From NCBI RefSeq assembly GCF_030656875.1, contig NZ_CP130943.1, forward strand, positions 3,348,001 to 3,412,000: DNA of 64,000 bases, read 5' to 3'. Below, piece after piece: positions 1 through 9,087 of the stretch; position 1 is the stretch's first letter, and each line of letters opens with the position of its first letter. The position numbers were made by a program, and so were the translations under genes. Source of the stretch: Prescottella sp. R16. Lineage in GTDB: Bacteria > Actinomycetota > Actinomycetes > Mycobacteriales > Mycobacteriaceae. The notes under the pieces are model-generated. The model was given only the letters and a program-made list of their open reading frames with translations, was not told where the DNA came from and searched no databases.

Positions 1-134
1 GACACCGACAGGATCACCGTGAGCGGGTGCCGGACCCCACGCCGGGCCCGTGGATCGGGCACCCAGTCGAGCGCGTCGAGGATCCCGGTGTCGGACACTG
101 GAACAGGCGTGGGAGAAGATGAGGCTGCGGGCAC
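1..134 (-). CDS. transposase N-terminus, ISAs1-like, cut by window edge
   Basis: Forty-four codons are visible on the minus strand from a GTG at 134, running off the window start. Residues 17-38 carry the phrase DPRARRGVRHPL preceded by a short L-D-A-L helix, which is the N-terminal signature (DDE_Tnp_1-associated region) of ISAs1 / H-repeat transposases. The catalytic DDE domain would lie outside the window. The stretch between this start and the next gene probably contains the terminal inverted repeat of the element, but only one end is visible and I could not place it. Assignment rests on the motif only; the start codon is tentative. Confidence 0.55.
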   Translation of the reverse strand, partial: MPAASSSPTPVPVSDTGILDALDWVPDPRARRGVRHPLTVILSV

Positions 135-190
135 GACTCGTTCCTGGTTGTGACGATTGTGTAGGAACTTGAATCATCGCCGAGGCGGTC

Positions 191-1633
191 GTGCCCGCCC
201 CAATCCGCGCTCTCGTCGAGCGTCATCTCGCACTGAAACCCCAGCTCAGCGTGTATCACTCACGACTTTGCCGGGCCCCTGCCGACACCCCCTACTGGGA
301 AGAACCTCCGATCTGCGGTGTCCGCCAGGTCGACGGACAGCCCGTCGCCGCGTGGATGTTCTGCACCGACGGCGCCAGCGACACGTGCGCCATTCTCGAC
401 GAGAACGGCAACCCGGTCCACGGCTTCACCGGCGAACAGGTCGGCCCGATGCTCCCCCGGCCGACCAACGCGCGTCTCGACGACGACCAGGCGAAGGTTG
501 TCGGCTACCTGCTGCAGCACGGTATCGAATGGAATGCGAACTACCCCGACTACGGCGGAACGGCCACCCGGGCCGACACGGCGTCCCAGCCGAACCGCCA
601 GGCTCTCCAGCGTGCAGTCTGATGTGTCACCGACGGCCCGGGTCTGTTCCCGGACCCGGCGGACAAGGACAACTGCGGTAGGTACATCGGCGAGAAGCAG
701 CAGCAGGACATCCTCGCTCTGATGCCGGACACCGAGGCCGTCCTCGACCTGTCCCGCACCGAACCGGCCCCCGGCGACGAACTCTCCGTCGGCGAGACTG
801 CGCGGTTCACGCTGACGACGAACCTGGTCGATCAGCCGCTGACCCTCACCGTTCCGGCCGGCGCGACGGTCGAGGTGTGCGAGGGCGACGCGACGCTCGT
901 CGGCGACACACTCACCGTCGCGAAGGCTGCCGGTGACACCGCCACGGTGGTCCTGTGTGTGACCTCCGATCAGGAGGGCACCGTCGATCTGTCGGTCGCG
1001 GGAATCCCGTCCGGCGACAAGAGCATCCGCTGGAACCAGGCGAACTCCGACATCACGCACGCCTACCCCGACGAGGCGTACCTGGACTGCCAGGTCTTCG
1101 CGACGTTCGACGAGAAGGAGCAGCTGACCTCCGCCGCCACCGTCACCTTCGTCGACGAGGACGGTGCAGGCGCCGGTTCGGGCATCATCGGCTCCGAGGA
1201 CACCGGTTCGCTGGGGCTGGGCAGCCTCGGCAGTCTGGCTCTCGGTTCGCTGGGTCTGGGCAGCCTCGGCTCCGGTTCCCTCGGCGACCTGGGCAGCAGC
1301 GATCCGAACGGTTCGCTGGGTGGCGACGATCAGGGCAGCCTCGGCGGCTCGACCGACCCGCAGCCGACCACCCCGTCGCAGCCGACTCCGCAGCCGACCA
1401 CCCCGTCGCAGCCGACCACGCCGCAGACCCCGGACGACAACCAGGGCAACGGCGGCCAGAACAACGGTGGCCAGCCCGGCGACAAGGCTCCGCAGGGTGA
1501 GCGTCCGCACGCCATCGACGGTGGCGGCGCCGAAATGAGTACTGCAACCAGGACCGGTGCCGGTCTTGCGATCGCACTGCTGGCTCTCGGTGGTCTGGGC
1601 GCGTTCGTGGCCGTGCGCCGCATGCGTGGCTAG
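191..1633 (+). pseudogene. thioester-domain (TQXA-type) surface protein, 5' truncated and with in-frame TGA
   Basis: One reading frame runs from 191 to 1633, interrupted only by a TGA at 620-622. The first part resembles a Cys-Gln thioester adhesin domain: a Cys in AWMFCTD, then YLLQHGIEW, then LQRAV followed by the stop and CVTDG. The family motif TQxA(I/V)W predicts Trp exactly where TGA stands, so TGG to TGA is the simplest reading. After it come an Ig-like beta region, a Gly-Ser-Leu-rich stretch (about 1190-1350), a Pro-Thr-Gln stalk, and a C-terminal hydrophobic helix ending RRMRG, as in sortase substrates. No LPxTG is present; the nearest candidate is AIDGGG just before the helix. No signal peptide exists at the 5' end, which abuts the insertion-sequence fragment, suggesting that the IS removed it. 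The sortase gene immediately downstream fits this role. Confidence 0.7.
1362..1430 (+). repeat. 30-base tandem repeat encoding QPTTPSQPTP
   Basis: Two near-identical copies of a 30-base unit plus a partial third encode the Pro-Thr-Gln stalk of the surface protein. Such repeats usually serve as a flexible cell-wall-spanning stalk and can vary in number between strains. Confidence 0.75.
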
Positions 1634-1653
1634 CCTGAAACCGAACATCGACT

Positions 1654-1700
1654 GAAACGGCGCCCGGCCCGGTGCGTATCACCGGGCCGGGCGCCGTTTC
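1654..1700 (+). terminator. strong hairpin between surface protein and sortase genes
   Basis: A perfect 20-base-pair stem (1654-1673 with 1681-1700) encloses a 7-base loop. It begins about 20 bases after the surface-protein stop and ends 21 bases before the sortase start. There is no U-tract, as is common in actinobacteria. It probably terminates or attenuates transcription so that sortase is made at a lower level than its substrate. Confidence 0.75.
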
Positions 1701-1721
1701 ACGAACTCCCGAGGACACGGC

Positions 1722-2375
1722 ATGCGGACACGTGGCAGGCATCGGCGGCGGCCGAACCTGTTCTGGACCTTGACGATCGCGCTGGTCGCGGTGGTCGTGC
1801 TCGTGGCCGGTGGCGTCCTGCTGCTGCGGGAACCCCAGCAGCGGGTCGCGGCCGACCCGCGTCCTCCCGGGGTGTCCGAGAGCGCCGACGCCCCGACCTC
1901 GCCGCTCCCCGAGATCGGGCAGTTGCCGCCTCGCACACTGCTTCTCGGGCGGGTCGGGGTACAGGCCCCGATCGGGGTGTCGACGGTTCCCGGCGGCGTG
2001 CTCACCCCACCGAACGACGTGTCGACCGTCGGAATCTGGCTCGACGGCGCCACTCTCGACGCCGACGCGGGCACCACCCTGCTGGCGGGGCACGTCAACA
2101 TGATCGGCCAGGGCAACGGCGCTCTGTTCGATCTGGCACTCATGCAGCCCGGCGATGTCGTCTACACCTCGGACGACGCCGGCTCACCCACGGCGTGGCG
2201 GGTGAGCCGGGTGGTCGAACGGGCCAAGGCCGACGGGGTCGAGGAGAGCGTCCTCGACGGTCCGACCGGCCCGCGCAGGCTCGCCGTCGTCACGTGCGGC
2301 GGCGAGCTGACGTACGACAACGGGGTCGGCGACTACGAGGACAACATCTACCTGTACGCCGACCTCGTGGAATAG
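1722..2375 (+). CDS. class E/F-like sortase
   Basis: 217-residue membrane-anchored transpeptidase expected to attach surface proteins to peptidoglycan outside the membrane. The N-terminus is Arg-rich followed by a single membrane helix (about residues 14-35), so the catalytic domain faces outward. The catalytic His is in LAGHVN (His124) and the Cys in VTCGG (Cys192). The usual Arg near the C-terminal strand is not obvious: the equivalent segment reads YEDNIYLYA. It lies 88 bases downstream of a putative substrate gene, separated by a strong hairpin, which suggests a dedicated pair. ATG at 1722 is chosen because it begins the Arg-rich membrane anchor. Confidence 0.85.
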   Translation: MRTRGRHRRRPNLFWTLTIALVAVVVLVAGGVLLLREPQQRVAADPRPPGVSESADAPTSPLPEIGQLPPRTLLLGRVGVQAPIGVSTVPGGVLTPPNDVSTVGIWLDGATLDADAGTTLLAGHVNMIGQGNGALFDLALMQPGDVVYTSDDAGSPTAWRVSRVVERAKADGVEESVLDGPTGPRRLAVVTCGGELTYDNGVGDYEDNIYLYADLVE

Positions 2376-2385
2376 TCCCGGCCGG

Positions 2386-2979
2386 TCACGCGGCCGCGCG
2401 ACGCACGAGGAACGGTGCGGCGACGACGATGACGCCGTACAGGATCATCCAGACGGCGACGACGACGACGAACACGCCGAGCGACATCGTCGGCTGCAGC
2501 AGCACGATCGCACCGGCGACGATGCTGATCAGGCCCAGGACGATGCCGGCCGCACGGTTGCCGGGCACCTCGCTGGCGCCGGCGACGAGGTCGAGCACCC
2601 CGCGGAACACCCACCACGCGCCGATCACGAGTGTGATGACGATGAGCGTCTGCAACGGGCTGCGCAGGACCAGGAATCCGAGCAGCACGGCCAGCGCCCC
2701 GGACAGTCCGGTCAGGGTGCGGGATGCGGTGGGCGCGTTGACTTCCGCGAAGGACCGCACGATCTGGACGATGCCGAACGCGAACACCTGGATCGCGATG
2801 ATCACCGCGGCGACCACGAGGGTCGCGTCGGGCCATACCAGCATCGCGACACCGAGGCCCACGGTGAGCAGACCGAACACGACGGTCAGTCCCGTCAGGA
2901 ATCGGCCTGCGGCCTCGAGGTCCCCGGACCCGTCGGCCACCCATACGCCACCGGTCGGCTGCTCTTGCGTGTTCATCAT
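2386..2979 (-). CDS. HdeD-like DUF308 membrane protein
   Basis: 197 residues with about six hydrophobic helices and the repeated Gly-rich pairs typical of the HdeD / DUF308 family (segments such as GLLTVGLGVAML and ALAVLLGFLVL). HdeD in enterobacteria is linked to acid resistance; the actinobacterial members have no established function. The gene is convergent with the sortase gene (10-base gap) and divergent from the next small membrane-protein gene. Two adjacent ATG codons open the frame; either could be used. Confidence 0.85.
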   Translation of the reverse strand: MMNTQEQPTGGVWVADGSGDLEAAGRFLTGLTVVFGLLTVGLGVAMLVWPDATLVVAAVIIAIQVFAFGIVQIVRSFAEVNAPTASRTLTGLSGALAVLLGFLVLRSPLQTLIVITLVIGAWWVFRGVLDLVAGASEVPGNRAAGIVLGLISIVAGAIVLLQPTMSLGVFVVVVAVWMILYGVIVVAAPFLVRRAAA

Positions 2980-3169
2980 GTTCCCCTCGTTGCACGATAT
3001 CGATCGATCAGCGAGAACGTAGCAGTCGAACGGTGTTGTGAGAGGGCAGAAACGCTGTGGAATTCACCCGGCACGGGTGAGCCGGGGCGAGTGCTCGCGG
3101 CGGAGACTGCGTCCAGGCGACGTTTCCCTGTCACCGTCGCCCCTGTCACCGACCGAAGGGGATTCAGTG

Positions 3170-3589
3170 ATGACGACTTCCACCCCGCCCTCGCACAGTT
3201 CGGGCAGCACCAAGCAGGGCTTCGCGGCGGGGGCGTCGATCGCCGCCGCAATCCTGCTCATGACCGTGGGAATCCTGCAGATCTTCCAGGGGATCTCGGC
3301 GCTCGCCGACGACGACATGTTCGTCGTCGGACCGCAGTACGTCTACCAGTTCGACCTGACCGCCTGGGGCTGGATCCATCTGATCCTCGGCATCGTGGTC
3401 GTTCTCATCGGACTCGGCCTGCTGACGGGGGCGACGTGGGCACGCGTGTGTGCCATCGTCATCGCCGCGCTGTCGATCATCGCGAACTTCCTGTGGATCC
3501 CGTGGTACCCGCTGTGGTCCATCCTGATCATCGCGCTCGACGTCGTGGTGATCTGGGCGGTCACCGCCTGGAATCCCGACCGCGCCTGA
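3170..3589 (+). CDS. small four-helix membrane protein, DUF7144-like
   Basis: 139 residues with a Ser/Thr-rich cytoplasmic N-terminus and four hydrophobic helices; the motif FQGISALADDD after helix 1 and the WGWIHLILG segment are typical of a widespread actinobacterial membrane family (DUF7144-like). No function is known. ATG at 3170 follows a purine-rich GAAGGGGA, which supports this start over an open frame beginning at 3038. The 190 bases upstream, shared with the divergent DUF308 gene, contain short palindromes around GATATCGATCGATC but no clear operator. Confidence 0.75.
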   Translation: MTTSTPPSHSSGSTKQGFAAGASIAAAILLMTVGILQIFQGISALADDDMFVVGPQYVYQFDLTAWGWIHLILGIVVVLIGLGLLTGATWARVCAIVIAALSIIANFLWIPWYPLWSILIIALDVVVIWAVTAWNPDRA

Positions 3590-3601
3590 GGGTTTCGACG
3601 T

Positions 3602-4432
3602 TCAGACGGCACGCAGATGGGTGATGTCACCGGCCGATACCGCGACCGGTGACATCCCCGTCGGCGTGATGACGATGCGACCCTCGTGATCGATGCCGGT
3701 CGCGATGCCGACGAGTTCCCGGTCTCCCGGGAGTTCCGCGCGCACCAGCCGGCCGAGTGTGCCGCACCGCTCCCGATAGGCCGCGGCGAGATCGTCGACC
3801 TTCCATCCCGCGGCCTCCCATGCGCGCCACCGTGCGGCCAGGGCTCGCAGCAGAGCGCGGGCCAGCACCGAGCGGTCGGTGACCTCGGCGTCCTCGAGCA
3901 GCAGCGACGTGGCCGTCGGCACCGGCCGTTCGTCCGCGGTCAGGGTCACGTTGAGACCGACACCGACGACGACGGTCGGCACGGGCGTCGTCGACGCCAC
4001 CTCCACGAGAATCCCGGCAAGTTTGCGGCCGTCGACGAGAACGTCGTTGGGCCACTTGAGATCCGCATCGACACCGGCGACGTCGCGCAGGGTGTCGACC
4101 ACCGCGACCCCCACCAGCAGTGGCAGCCAGCCGATGTCCGCGAGGTCCAGTCCCGGCAGGTCGAGCACTGCCGACACGGTGAGCAGTGCCCGCGGCGGAC
4201 TCACCCACGGCCGGGCGTGCCGGCCACGGCCGGCCGTCTGGTATTCCGCGATCAGGACGCTGCGCGGGTAGCCCGGCCCCTTCGGTCGGGCGAGGAGGTC
4301 GGCATTGGTGGAGCCGGTCTCGGCCACGATGTCGACGCTCGACCAGAAAGCGTCCGGGTCACCTCCGCCGCGCACCAGGGCACGGCGCAACACGTCGGCG
4401 TCGAGGGGCGGGCGGTTCAGGTCGGTCCACAT
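3602..4432 (-). CDS. birA: biotin--[acetyl-CoA carboxylase] ligase
   Basis: 276-residue biotin protein ligase, which activates biotin as biotinyl-AMP and attaches it to the biotin-carrier domain of acyl-CoA carboxylase alpha subunits. Visible family motifs are ETGSTNADL, the biotin-binding loop GRGRHARPW, the substrate lysine region LKWPNDVLVDGRKLAGIL, and VGVGLNV. There is no N-terminal helix-turn-helix, so it is the non-regulatory (class I) form. The frame is open further upstream, but the family starts near the ATG at 4432. It is divergent from accD5 and close to accA3, its probable target. Confidence 0.93.
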   Translation of the reverse strand: MWTDLNRPPLDADVLRRALVRGGGDPDAFWSSVDIVAETGSTNADLLARPKGPGYPRSVLIAEYQTAGRGRHARPWVSPPRALLTVSAVLDLPGLDLADIGWLPLLVGVAVVDTLRDVAGVDADLKWPNDVLVDGRKLAGILVEVASTTPVPTVVVGVGLNVTLTADERPVPTATSLLLEDAEVTDRSVLARALLRALAARWRAWEAAGWKVDDLAAAYRERCGTLGRLVRAELPGDRELVGIATGIDHEGRIVITPTGMSPVAVSAGDITHLRAV

Positions 4433-4534
4433 CCGTCCAGCGTAGGGTGTGATTGAAAAGTGACTCGTCAGTAGCTTAGGTTGAACAATTCGGCCCGAAG
4501 AGACCTCACTCGAAAGCGGCCCGTCGCGCCTGGT

Positions 4535-4540
4535 TATGCT
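4535..4540 (+). promoter_or_regulatory. -10 element TATGCT for accD5 (leaderless arrangement)
   Basis: TATGCT ends eight bases before the accD5 ATG and no Shine-Dalgarno sequence is visible between them. Transcription would begin at or a few bases before the start codon, giving a leaderless mRNA, which is common in actinobacteria. Confidence 0.5.
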
Positions 4541-4548
4541 CACGAACC

Positions 4549-6189
4549 ATGACCAGTGTTCAGGAGCCGGCCGCGGCGGAGGCGGCGAATACCCCGGATA
4601 TCCACACCACGGCGGGGAAGCTCGCTGACCTGCGTAACCGCCAGGCGCAGGCAATGCAGCCGATGGGCGAGAAGGCCGTCGAGAGGGTCCATGCCAAGGG
4701 CAAGCTGACGGCCCGCGAGCGCATCGAAGCGCTGCTCGACGAGGGCTCGTTCGTGGAACTCGACGCCCTGGCCCGGCACCGGAGCACCAACTTCGGCCTC
4801 GCCGACAACCGTCCCGTCGGCGACGGTGTCGTCACCGGCTACGGCACCATCGACGGCCGCGACGTCTGCGTGTTCTCGCAGGACGCCACCGTGTTCGGCG
4901 GCAGCCTCGGCGAGATCTACGGTGAGAAGATCGTCAAGGTCATGGACCTGGCGCTCAAGACCGGCCGCCCGTTGATCGGCATCAACGAGGGTGCCGGTGC
5001 CCGCATCCAGGAGGGCGTCGTCTCGCTCGGCCTGTACGGCGAGATCTTCCACCGCAACATCCAGGCCTCGGGTGTCATCCCGCAGATCTCTCTGATCATG
5101 GGCCCGGCCGCCGGTGGCCACGTGTACTCCCCCGCCCTCACCGACTTCGTCGTCATGGTCGACGAGGCCAGCCAGATGTTCGTCACCGGCCCCGACGTCA
5201 TCAAGACCGTCACGGGCGAGGACGTCACCATGGAGGATCTGGGCGGCGCCCGGACCCACATGGCCAAGTCGGGTGTCGCGCACTACGTCGCCTCCGACGA
5301 GCAGGACGCCCTCGACTACGTCAAGGACCTGCTGTCCTACCTGCCGAGCAACAACCAGGCCGCGGCGCCGCGCATGCTGCCGACGGATCCGATCGACGGC
5401 TCGATCGAGGACTCGCTCACCGACGAGGACCGCGAGCTCGACACGATCATCCCGGACTCGGCGAACCAGCCGTACGACATGCACGAGGTCATCCGTCGTC
5501 TCCTCGACGACGACGAGTTCCTCGAGGTGCAGGCCGGCCGTGCCGCCAACATCGTCGTCGGCTTCGGCCGCATCGACGGCCGCAGCGTCGGCATCGTCGC
5601 GAACCAGCCGATGCAGTTCGCCGGCTGCCTCGACATCGACGCCTCCGAGAAGGCCGCCCGCTTCGTCCGCACGTGCGATGCGTTCAACGTTCCGATCGTC
5701 ACCCTCGTCGATGTCCCGGGCTTCCTGCCCGGCACCGACCAGGAGTACAACGGCATCATCCGTCGCGGCGCGAAGCTGCTGTACGCGTACGGTGAGGCCA
5801 CGGTCGGAAAGATCACCGTCATCACCCGCAAGGCGTACGGTGGCGCGTACGACGTCATGGGCTCGAAGCACATGGGCGCGGACGTCAACCTGGCGTGGCC
5901 GACCGCGCAGATCGCCGTCATGGGCGCATCCGGCGCTGTGGGCTTCGTCTACCGCAAGGAGATCAAGGCGGCCGAGGCGAACGGCGAGAACGTCGACGCA
6001 CTGCGCCTGGAGCTGCAGCAGCAGTACGAGGACACCCTGGTGAACCCGTACGTTGCGGCCGAGCGCGGCTACGTCGATGCCGTGATCCCGCCGTCGCACA
6101 CCCGCGGACAGATCGTCTCCGCTCTGCGTCTGCTCGAGCGCAAGATGGTTTCGCTTCCGCCCAAGAAGCATGGGAACATTCCGCTGTGA
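4549..6189 (+). CDS. accD5: acyl-CoA (propionyl-CoA) carboxylase beta subunit
   Basis: 546-residue carboxyltransferase subunit. It transfers CO2 from biotin on the alpha subunit to acyl-CoA, giving methylmalonyl-CoA from propionyl-CoA and contributing malonyl-type extenders for complex lipids. The two crotonase-like halves are clear: [36 protein letters not shown], and in the second half [15 protein letters not shown] [24 protein letters not shown] and [17 protein letters not shown]. It overlaps the epsilon-subunit gene by four bases, so the two are translationally coupled. Order and overlap match the mycobacterial accD5-accE5 locus. Confidence 0.95.
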   Translation: MTSVQEPAAAEAANTPDIHTTAGKLADLRNRQAQAMQPMGEKAVERVHAKGKLTARERIEALLDEGSFVELDALARHRSTNFGLADNRPVGDGVVTGYGTIDGRDVCVFSQDATVFGGSLGEIYGEKIVKVMDLALKTGRPLIGINEGAGARIQEGVVSLGLYGEIFHRNIQASGVIPQISLIMGPAAGGHVYSPALTDFVVMVDEASQMFVTGPDVIKTVTGEDVTMEDLGGARTHMAKSGVAHYVASDEQDALDYVKDLLSYLPSNNQAAAPRMLPTDPIDGSIEDSLTDEDRELDTIIPDSANQPYDMHEVIRRLLDDDEFLEVQAGRAANIVVGFGRIDGRSVGIVANQPMQFAGCLDIDASEKAARFVRTCDAFNVPIVTLVDVPGFLPGTDQEYNGIIRRGAKLLYAYGEATVGKITVITRKAYGGAYDVMGSKHMGADVNLAWPTAQIAVMGASGAVGFVYRKEIKAAEANGENVDALRLELQQQYEDTLVNPYVAAERGYVDAVIPPSHTRGQIVSALRLLERKMVSLPPKKHGNIPL

Positions 6190-6551
6190 CAGCCACCACC
6201 CGGGAAGAAGTGCTCACCGACGCCGCTCTGCTCGACGCGTCGACGCTCGAAGGAGCCGTGTTGGCGGATGCAGTCGCCGGACTCGAACCGGCCGGGCTCG
6301 AAACGGCCGGGCTCGAGCCCGCCGCCACGACGACGCCGGTCGCGCCCGCGTTCAGCATCGTCAAGGGCAATCCGACGGACGAGGATGTCGCGGTCCTGGT
6401 GACCGTGCTGGCCGCCGCGTCGAGCTCGGCGGCACCGGCCGGTGACGGCCTGCCGCCCGAGACCTGGGGTGCCCCGACCCGCATGCATCGTGGGCACGCA
6501 CCGTTCTCGCCGTACTCCTTCGGCACCCCGGTCGCGCCGCGCCCGTTCTGA
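6186..6551 (+). CDS. accE5: acyl-CoA carboxylase epsilon subunit
   Basis: 121 residues. The C-terminal half carries the epsilon-subunit core ([22 protein letters not shown], then a W and a P-rich tail), which in mycobacteria and Streptomyces bridges and stimulates the alpha/beta carboxylase complex. The N-terminal half is Ala-rich low complexity with a short repeat of the type AGLE(P/T). GTG at 6186 overlaps the accD5 stop, supporting coupled translation at a fixed ratio. Confidence 0.88.
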   Translation: MTATTREEVLTDAALLDASTLEGAVLADAVAGLEPAGLETAGLEPAATTTPVAPAFSIVKGNPTDEDVAVLVTVLAAASSSAAPAGDGLPPETWGAPTRMHRGHAPFSPYSFGTPVAPRPF

Positions 6552-6579
6552 TGCTCGCTCCGAGCGGACGGTCCGCGCA

Positions 6580-7224
6580 GTGACCACACTGGTTCTCGCC
6601 TCGGCGTCCCCGGCACGGTTGACCGTGCTGCGGGGCGCCGGGGTCGAACCCGTCGTCCGGGTCTCCGGTGTCGACGAGGACGTCCTCGTCGACCGTCTGG
6701 GCCCGTCCGCGGCCCCCGAGACGGTCGTCACCACGCTCGCCGAGGCCAAGGCCCGCGACGTGATTCCCGCCCTGCTCGCCGACGGCATCACCGACGCCGT
6801 CGTGATCGGCTGCGATTCGATGCTGCACATCGACGGGCAGTTGCAGGGCAAGCCGCACACCGTCGACGTCGCGCGTCGACGCTGGCAGTCCATGGCCGGC
6901 CGCAGCGCGACGCTGCTCACCGGGCACAGTGTGCTCCGACTGGAGTCCGGCGAGATCACAGCGGCCGTGTCCGACTGCAGCGGCACCGTCGTGCACTTCG
7001 GTACCCCGTCCGACGACGAACTCGAGGCGTATCTCGCGTCGGGTGAACCGTTGAAGGTGGCCGGCGCCTTCACTCTCGACAGTCTCGGCGGCTGGTTCGT
7101 CGAACGCCTCGACGGTGATCCGTCGAGTGTGGTCGGGATCGGCCTGCCGCTCGTGCGTCGGCTGCTCGCCGACGTCGGGGTCTCCGTGGCCGCGTTGTGG
7201 GCCACCGCCCGGGTCCCCCGCTAG
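6580..7224 (+). CDS. maf: Maf-family nucleotide pyrophosphatase
   Basis: 214 residues. Maf proteins hydrolyse non-canonical or excess nucleoside triphosphates (dTTP, UTP or modified forms) to monophosphates. The start motif LASASPARLTVL, the central VIGCDSML and the region EAYLASGEPLKVAGAFTLDSLGGWFVE are characteristic. GTG at 6580 starts the motif directly and lies 28 bases after accE5, so the gene is probably co-transcribed. Its TAG stop shares the tetranucleotide CTAG with the stop of the convergent haemoglobin gene. Confidence 0.92.
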   Translation: MTTLVLASASPARLTVLRGAGVEPVVRVSGVDEDVLVDRLGPSAAPETVVTTLAEAKARDVIPALLADGITDAVVIGCDSMLHIDGQLQGKPHTVDVARRRWQSMAGRSATLLTGHSVLRLESGEITAAVSDCSGTVVHFGTPSDDELEAYLASGEPLKVAGAFTLDSLGGWFVERLDGDPSSVVGIGLPLVRRLLADVGVSVAALWATARVPR

Positions 7225-7637
7225 CGGCGGCTCCGGCTGCCGCTCCAGCTGCGTTCCATGGCAGCCGCCATCGCGGCCGCTTTCGTCTTGGCCCGCTCGG
7301 CGTCCGGTCCGGTGAACATCTCGTCGACCGTCTCGCACCACAGGTGCAGCCAGCGCGCCAGTTTCTCGCCCGCCAGATCGTGCTGCCGGTGCAGCGCGTC
7401 GTGCACCGCCACGAATTCGCCCTGGTAGCGGACGGTACGGAACAGGATCTGTTCCCAGAAGTCGCCGACGACCGGCAGGTGGGCCTCGAGTCCCACGATC
7501 GTCAGGATCTCGAACGCCGATTCCAGGACCGGGTCGGTGAGGGCCCGCTCGTAGAACGCCGTCACGAGCCGGTCGATGTCGGCGCGTCCGCGCAGGTCGG
7601 GGCGGCCGACGGCCGGCGCCTTCGAGGGAACGGTCAC
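7221..7637 (-). CDS. truncated haemoglobin, group III-like
   Basis: 138 residues from GTG at 7637. The pattern DIDRLVTAFYERALTDP, VGDFWEQILFRTVRYQG, HDALH and LARWLHLWCETVDEMF matches group III (P-type) truncated haemoglobins, small haem proteins that bind O2 or NO; physiological roles are poorly defined. The proximal His is probably the one in the VHDALH segment. The frame is open further upstream, but the extra residues are Arg-rich and lack family similarity. It is convergent with maf, ending in a shared CTAG, and divergent from sseA. Confidence 0.8.
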   Translation of the reverse strand: MTVPSKAPAVGRPDLRGRADIDRLVTAFYERALTDPVLESAFEILTIVGLEAHLPVVGDFWEQILFRTVRYQGEFVAVHDALHRQHDLAGEKLARWLHLWCETVDEMFTGPDAERAKTKAAAMAAAMERSWSGSRSRR

Positions 7638-7715
7638 GGGTTCCGATCGTACCGACGGCGCTACCGGCGGGTAGAGCGCTCCGGTTCCGTTCGCTCCGTC
7701 GAACGAACGACCACT

Positions 7716-7721
7716 TAGAAT
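7716..7721 (+). promoter_or_regulatory. -10 element TAGAAT upstream of sseA
   Basis: TAGAAT lies 44 bases before the sseA GTG, followed by an AGGAG ribosome site at 7754-7758. No convincing -35 is visible. Confidence 0.4.
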
Positions 7722-7765
7722 CGTGAGTGGACCACCCTCCACACACCCTCCACAGGAGACCCTTC

Positions 7766-8677
7766 GTGCCCGTCGCACCCGACCCCCATCCCGCATTCGC
7801 CGCGTACGCCCATCCGGAGCGTCTCGTCTCGACCGAGTGGCTGTCCGTCCACCTGGGCACTCCCGGTGTGAAGGTGGTGGAGTCGGACGAGGACGTGCTG
7901 CTCTACGACATCGGTCATATTCCGGGCGCCGTGAAGATCGACTGGCATCTCGATCTCAACGACCCCGTCACCCGCGACTACATCGACGGCGAGGCGTTCG
8001 CCGATCTGATGAGCCGCAAGGGCATCGAACGCACCGACACGGTGGTGATCTACGGCGACAAGAGCAACTGGTGGGCGGCGTACGCGCTGTGGGTGTTCAC
8101 ACTGTTCGGGCACGAGGACGTGCGCCTGCTCGACGGGGGCCGGGACGCGTGGATCTCGGAGAACCGGGAGACCACGTTCGACGTTCCCGATCCCGCCCGC
8201 ACCCGCTACCCGGTGGTGGAGCGCGACGATCACGCGATCCGTGCGTTCAAGGACGATGTGCTCGCCCATCTGGGTCGCGGCCCGCTCGTGGACGTGCGGT
8301 CGCCGCAGGAGTACACGGGTGAGCGCACCCACATGCCGGACTATCCGGAGGAGGGTGCGCTGCGCGGGGGTCATGTTCCGACCGCCGAGTCGATTCCGTG
8401 GGCGCGGGCCGCGGCCCCCGACGGCCGGTTCCGCGGCCGGGTCGAGCTCGACGAGATCTACGGGCACCTGTCCCCGGAGTCCGACGTGATCGCGTACTGC
8501 CGGATCGGTGAGCGGTCGAGTCACACGTGGTTCGTGCTCACCCATCTGCTCGGCTACCCGAACGTGCGCAACTACGACGGGTCGTGGACCGAGTGGGGCA
8601 ACGTCGTGCGGGTGCCGATCGTTCGGGGCGAGCAGCCGGGCAGTGCGCCGGGCGTCGCCGGGGGCGAGGTGTCGTGA
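7766..8677 (+). CDS. sseA: thiosulfate / 3-mercaptopyruvate sulfurtransferase
   Basis: 303 residues with two rhodanese domains. The first (about residues 15-130) is inactive; the second carries the active-site loop [10 protein letters not shown] with the persulfide-forming Cys. The CRIGERS loop is of the thiosulfate-sulfurtransferase type found in mycobacterial SseA. GTG at 7766 follows an AGGAG at good spacing. Its TGA overlaps the start of the SufE-like gene, suggesting that sulfane sulfur is handed directly to that partner. Confidence 0.9.
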   Translation: MPVAPDPHPAFAAYAHPERLVSTEWLSVHLGTPGVKVVESDEDVLLYDIGHIPGAVKIDWHLDLNDPVTRDYIDGEAFADLMSRKGIERTDTVVIYGDKSNWWAAYALWVFTLFGHEDVRLLDGGRDAWISENRETTFDVPDPARTRYPVVERDDHAIRAFKDDVLAHLGRGPLVDVRSPQEYTGERTHMPDYPEEGALRGGHVPTAESIPWARAAAPDGRFRGRVELDEIYGHLSPESDVIAYCRIGERSSHTWFVLTHLLGYPNVRNYDGSWTEWGNVVRVPIVRGEQPGSAPGVAGGEVS

Positions 8678-9087
8678 GCCTGCCCGACAGTCTCGCGGAG
8701 ATCGTCGAGGACTTCGCTGCCGTCGACGATCGGGACAAGCTGCAGCTGCTGCTCGAGTTCAGCCGCGAGCTGGCTCCGCTGCCGCCGGAGCTCGAGCAGG
8801 AGGCGATGGAGCCGGTGCCCGAGTGTCAGTCGCCGCTGTTCCTGTTGGTCGACGACGCGGATCGGGAGCGGGTGCGGCTGCATTTCAGCGCGCCGGCCGA
8901 GGCGCCGACCACGCGCGGGTTCGCGTCGATCCTGCATCAGGGTCTCGACGGGCACAGCGCCGCAACGATTCTCGCGATCCCCGACGACTTCTATTCGGCG
9001 CTCGGGCTGGCGGACGCCGTCAGCCCGCTGCGCCTGCGTGGCATGAGTGCGATGCTCGCGCGCATCAAGCGGCACCTGCGGTCCTGA
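8674..9087 (+). CDS. SufE-like sulfur acceptor
   Basis: 137 residues, GTG start overlapping the sseA stop by four bases. The Fe-S/SufE fold is recognisable: [20 protein letters not shown], the conserved sulfur-accepting Cys in PECQSPLF, and [17 protein letters not shown]. SufE proteins take persulfide sulfur from a donor and pass it on for Fe-S or thio-cofactor synthesis. Pairing with sseA suggests the sulfurtransferase is its donor; the same pairing occurs in mycobacteria (Rv3283-Rv3284). Confidence 0.87.
   Translation: MSLPDSLAEIVEDFAAVDDRDKLQLLLEFSRELAPLPPELEQEAMEPVPECQSPLFLLVDDADRERVRLHFSAPAEAPTTRGFASILHQGLDGHSAATILAIPDDFYSALGLADAVSPLRLRGMSAMLARIKRHLRS

Noticed and set aside
620..622. 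TGA read as selenocysteine
   Set aside because: The family has Trp, not Cys, at this site and no selenocysteine insertion hairpin is evident downstream.
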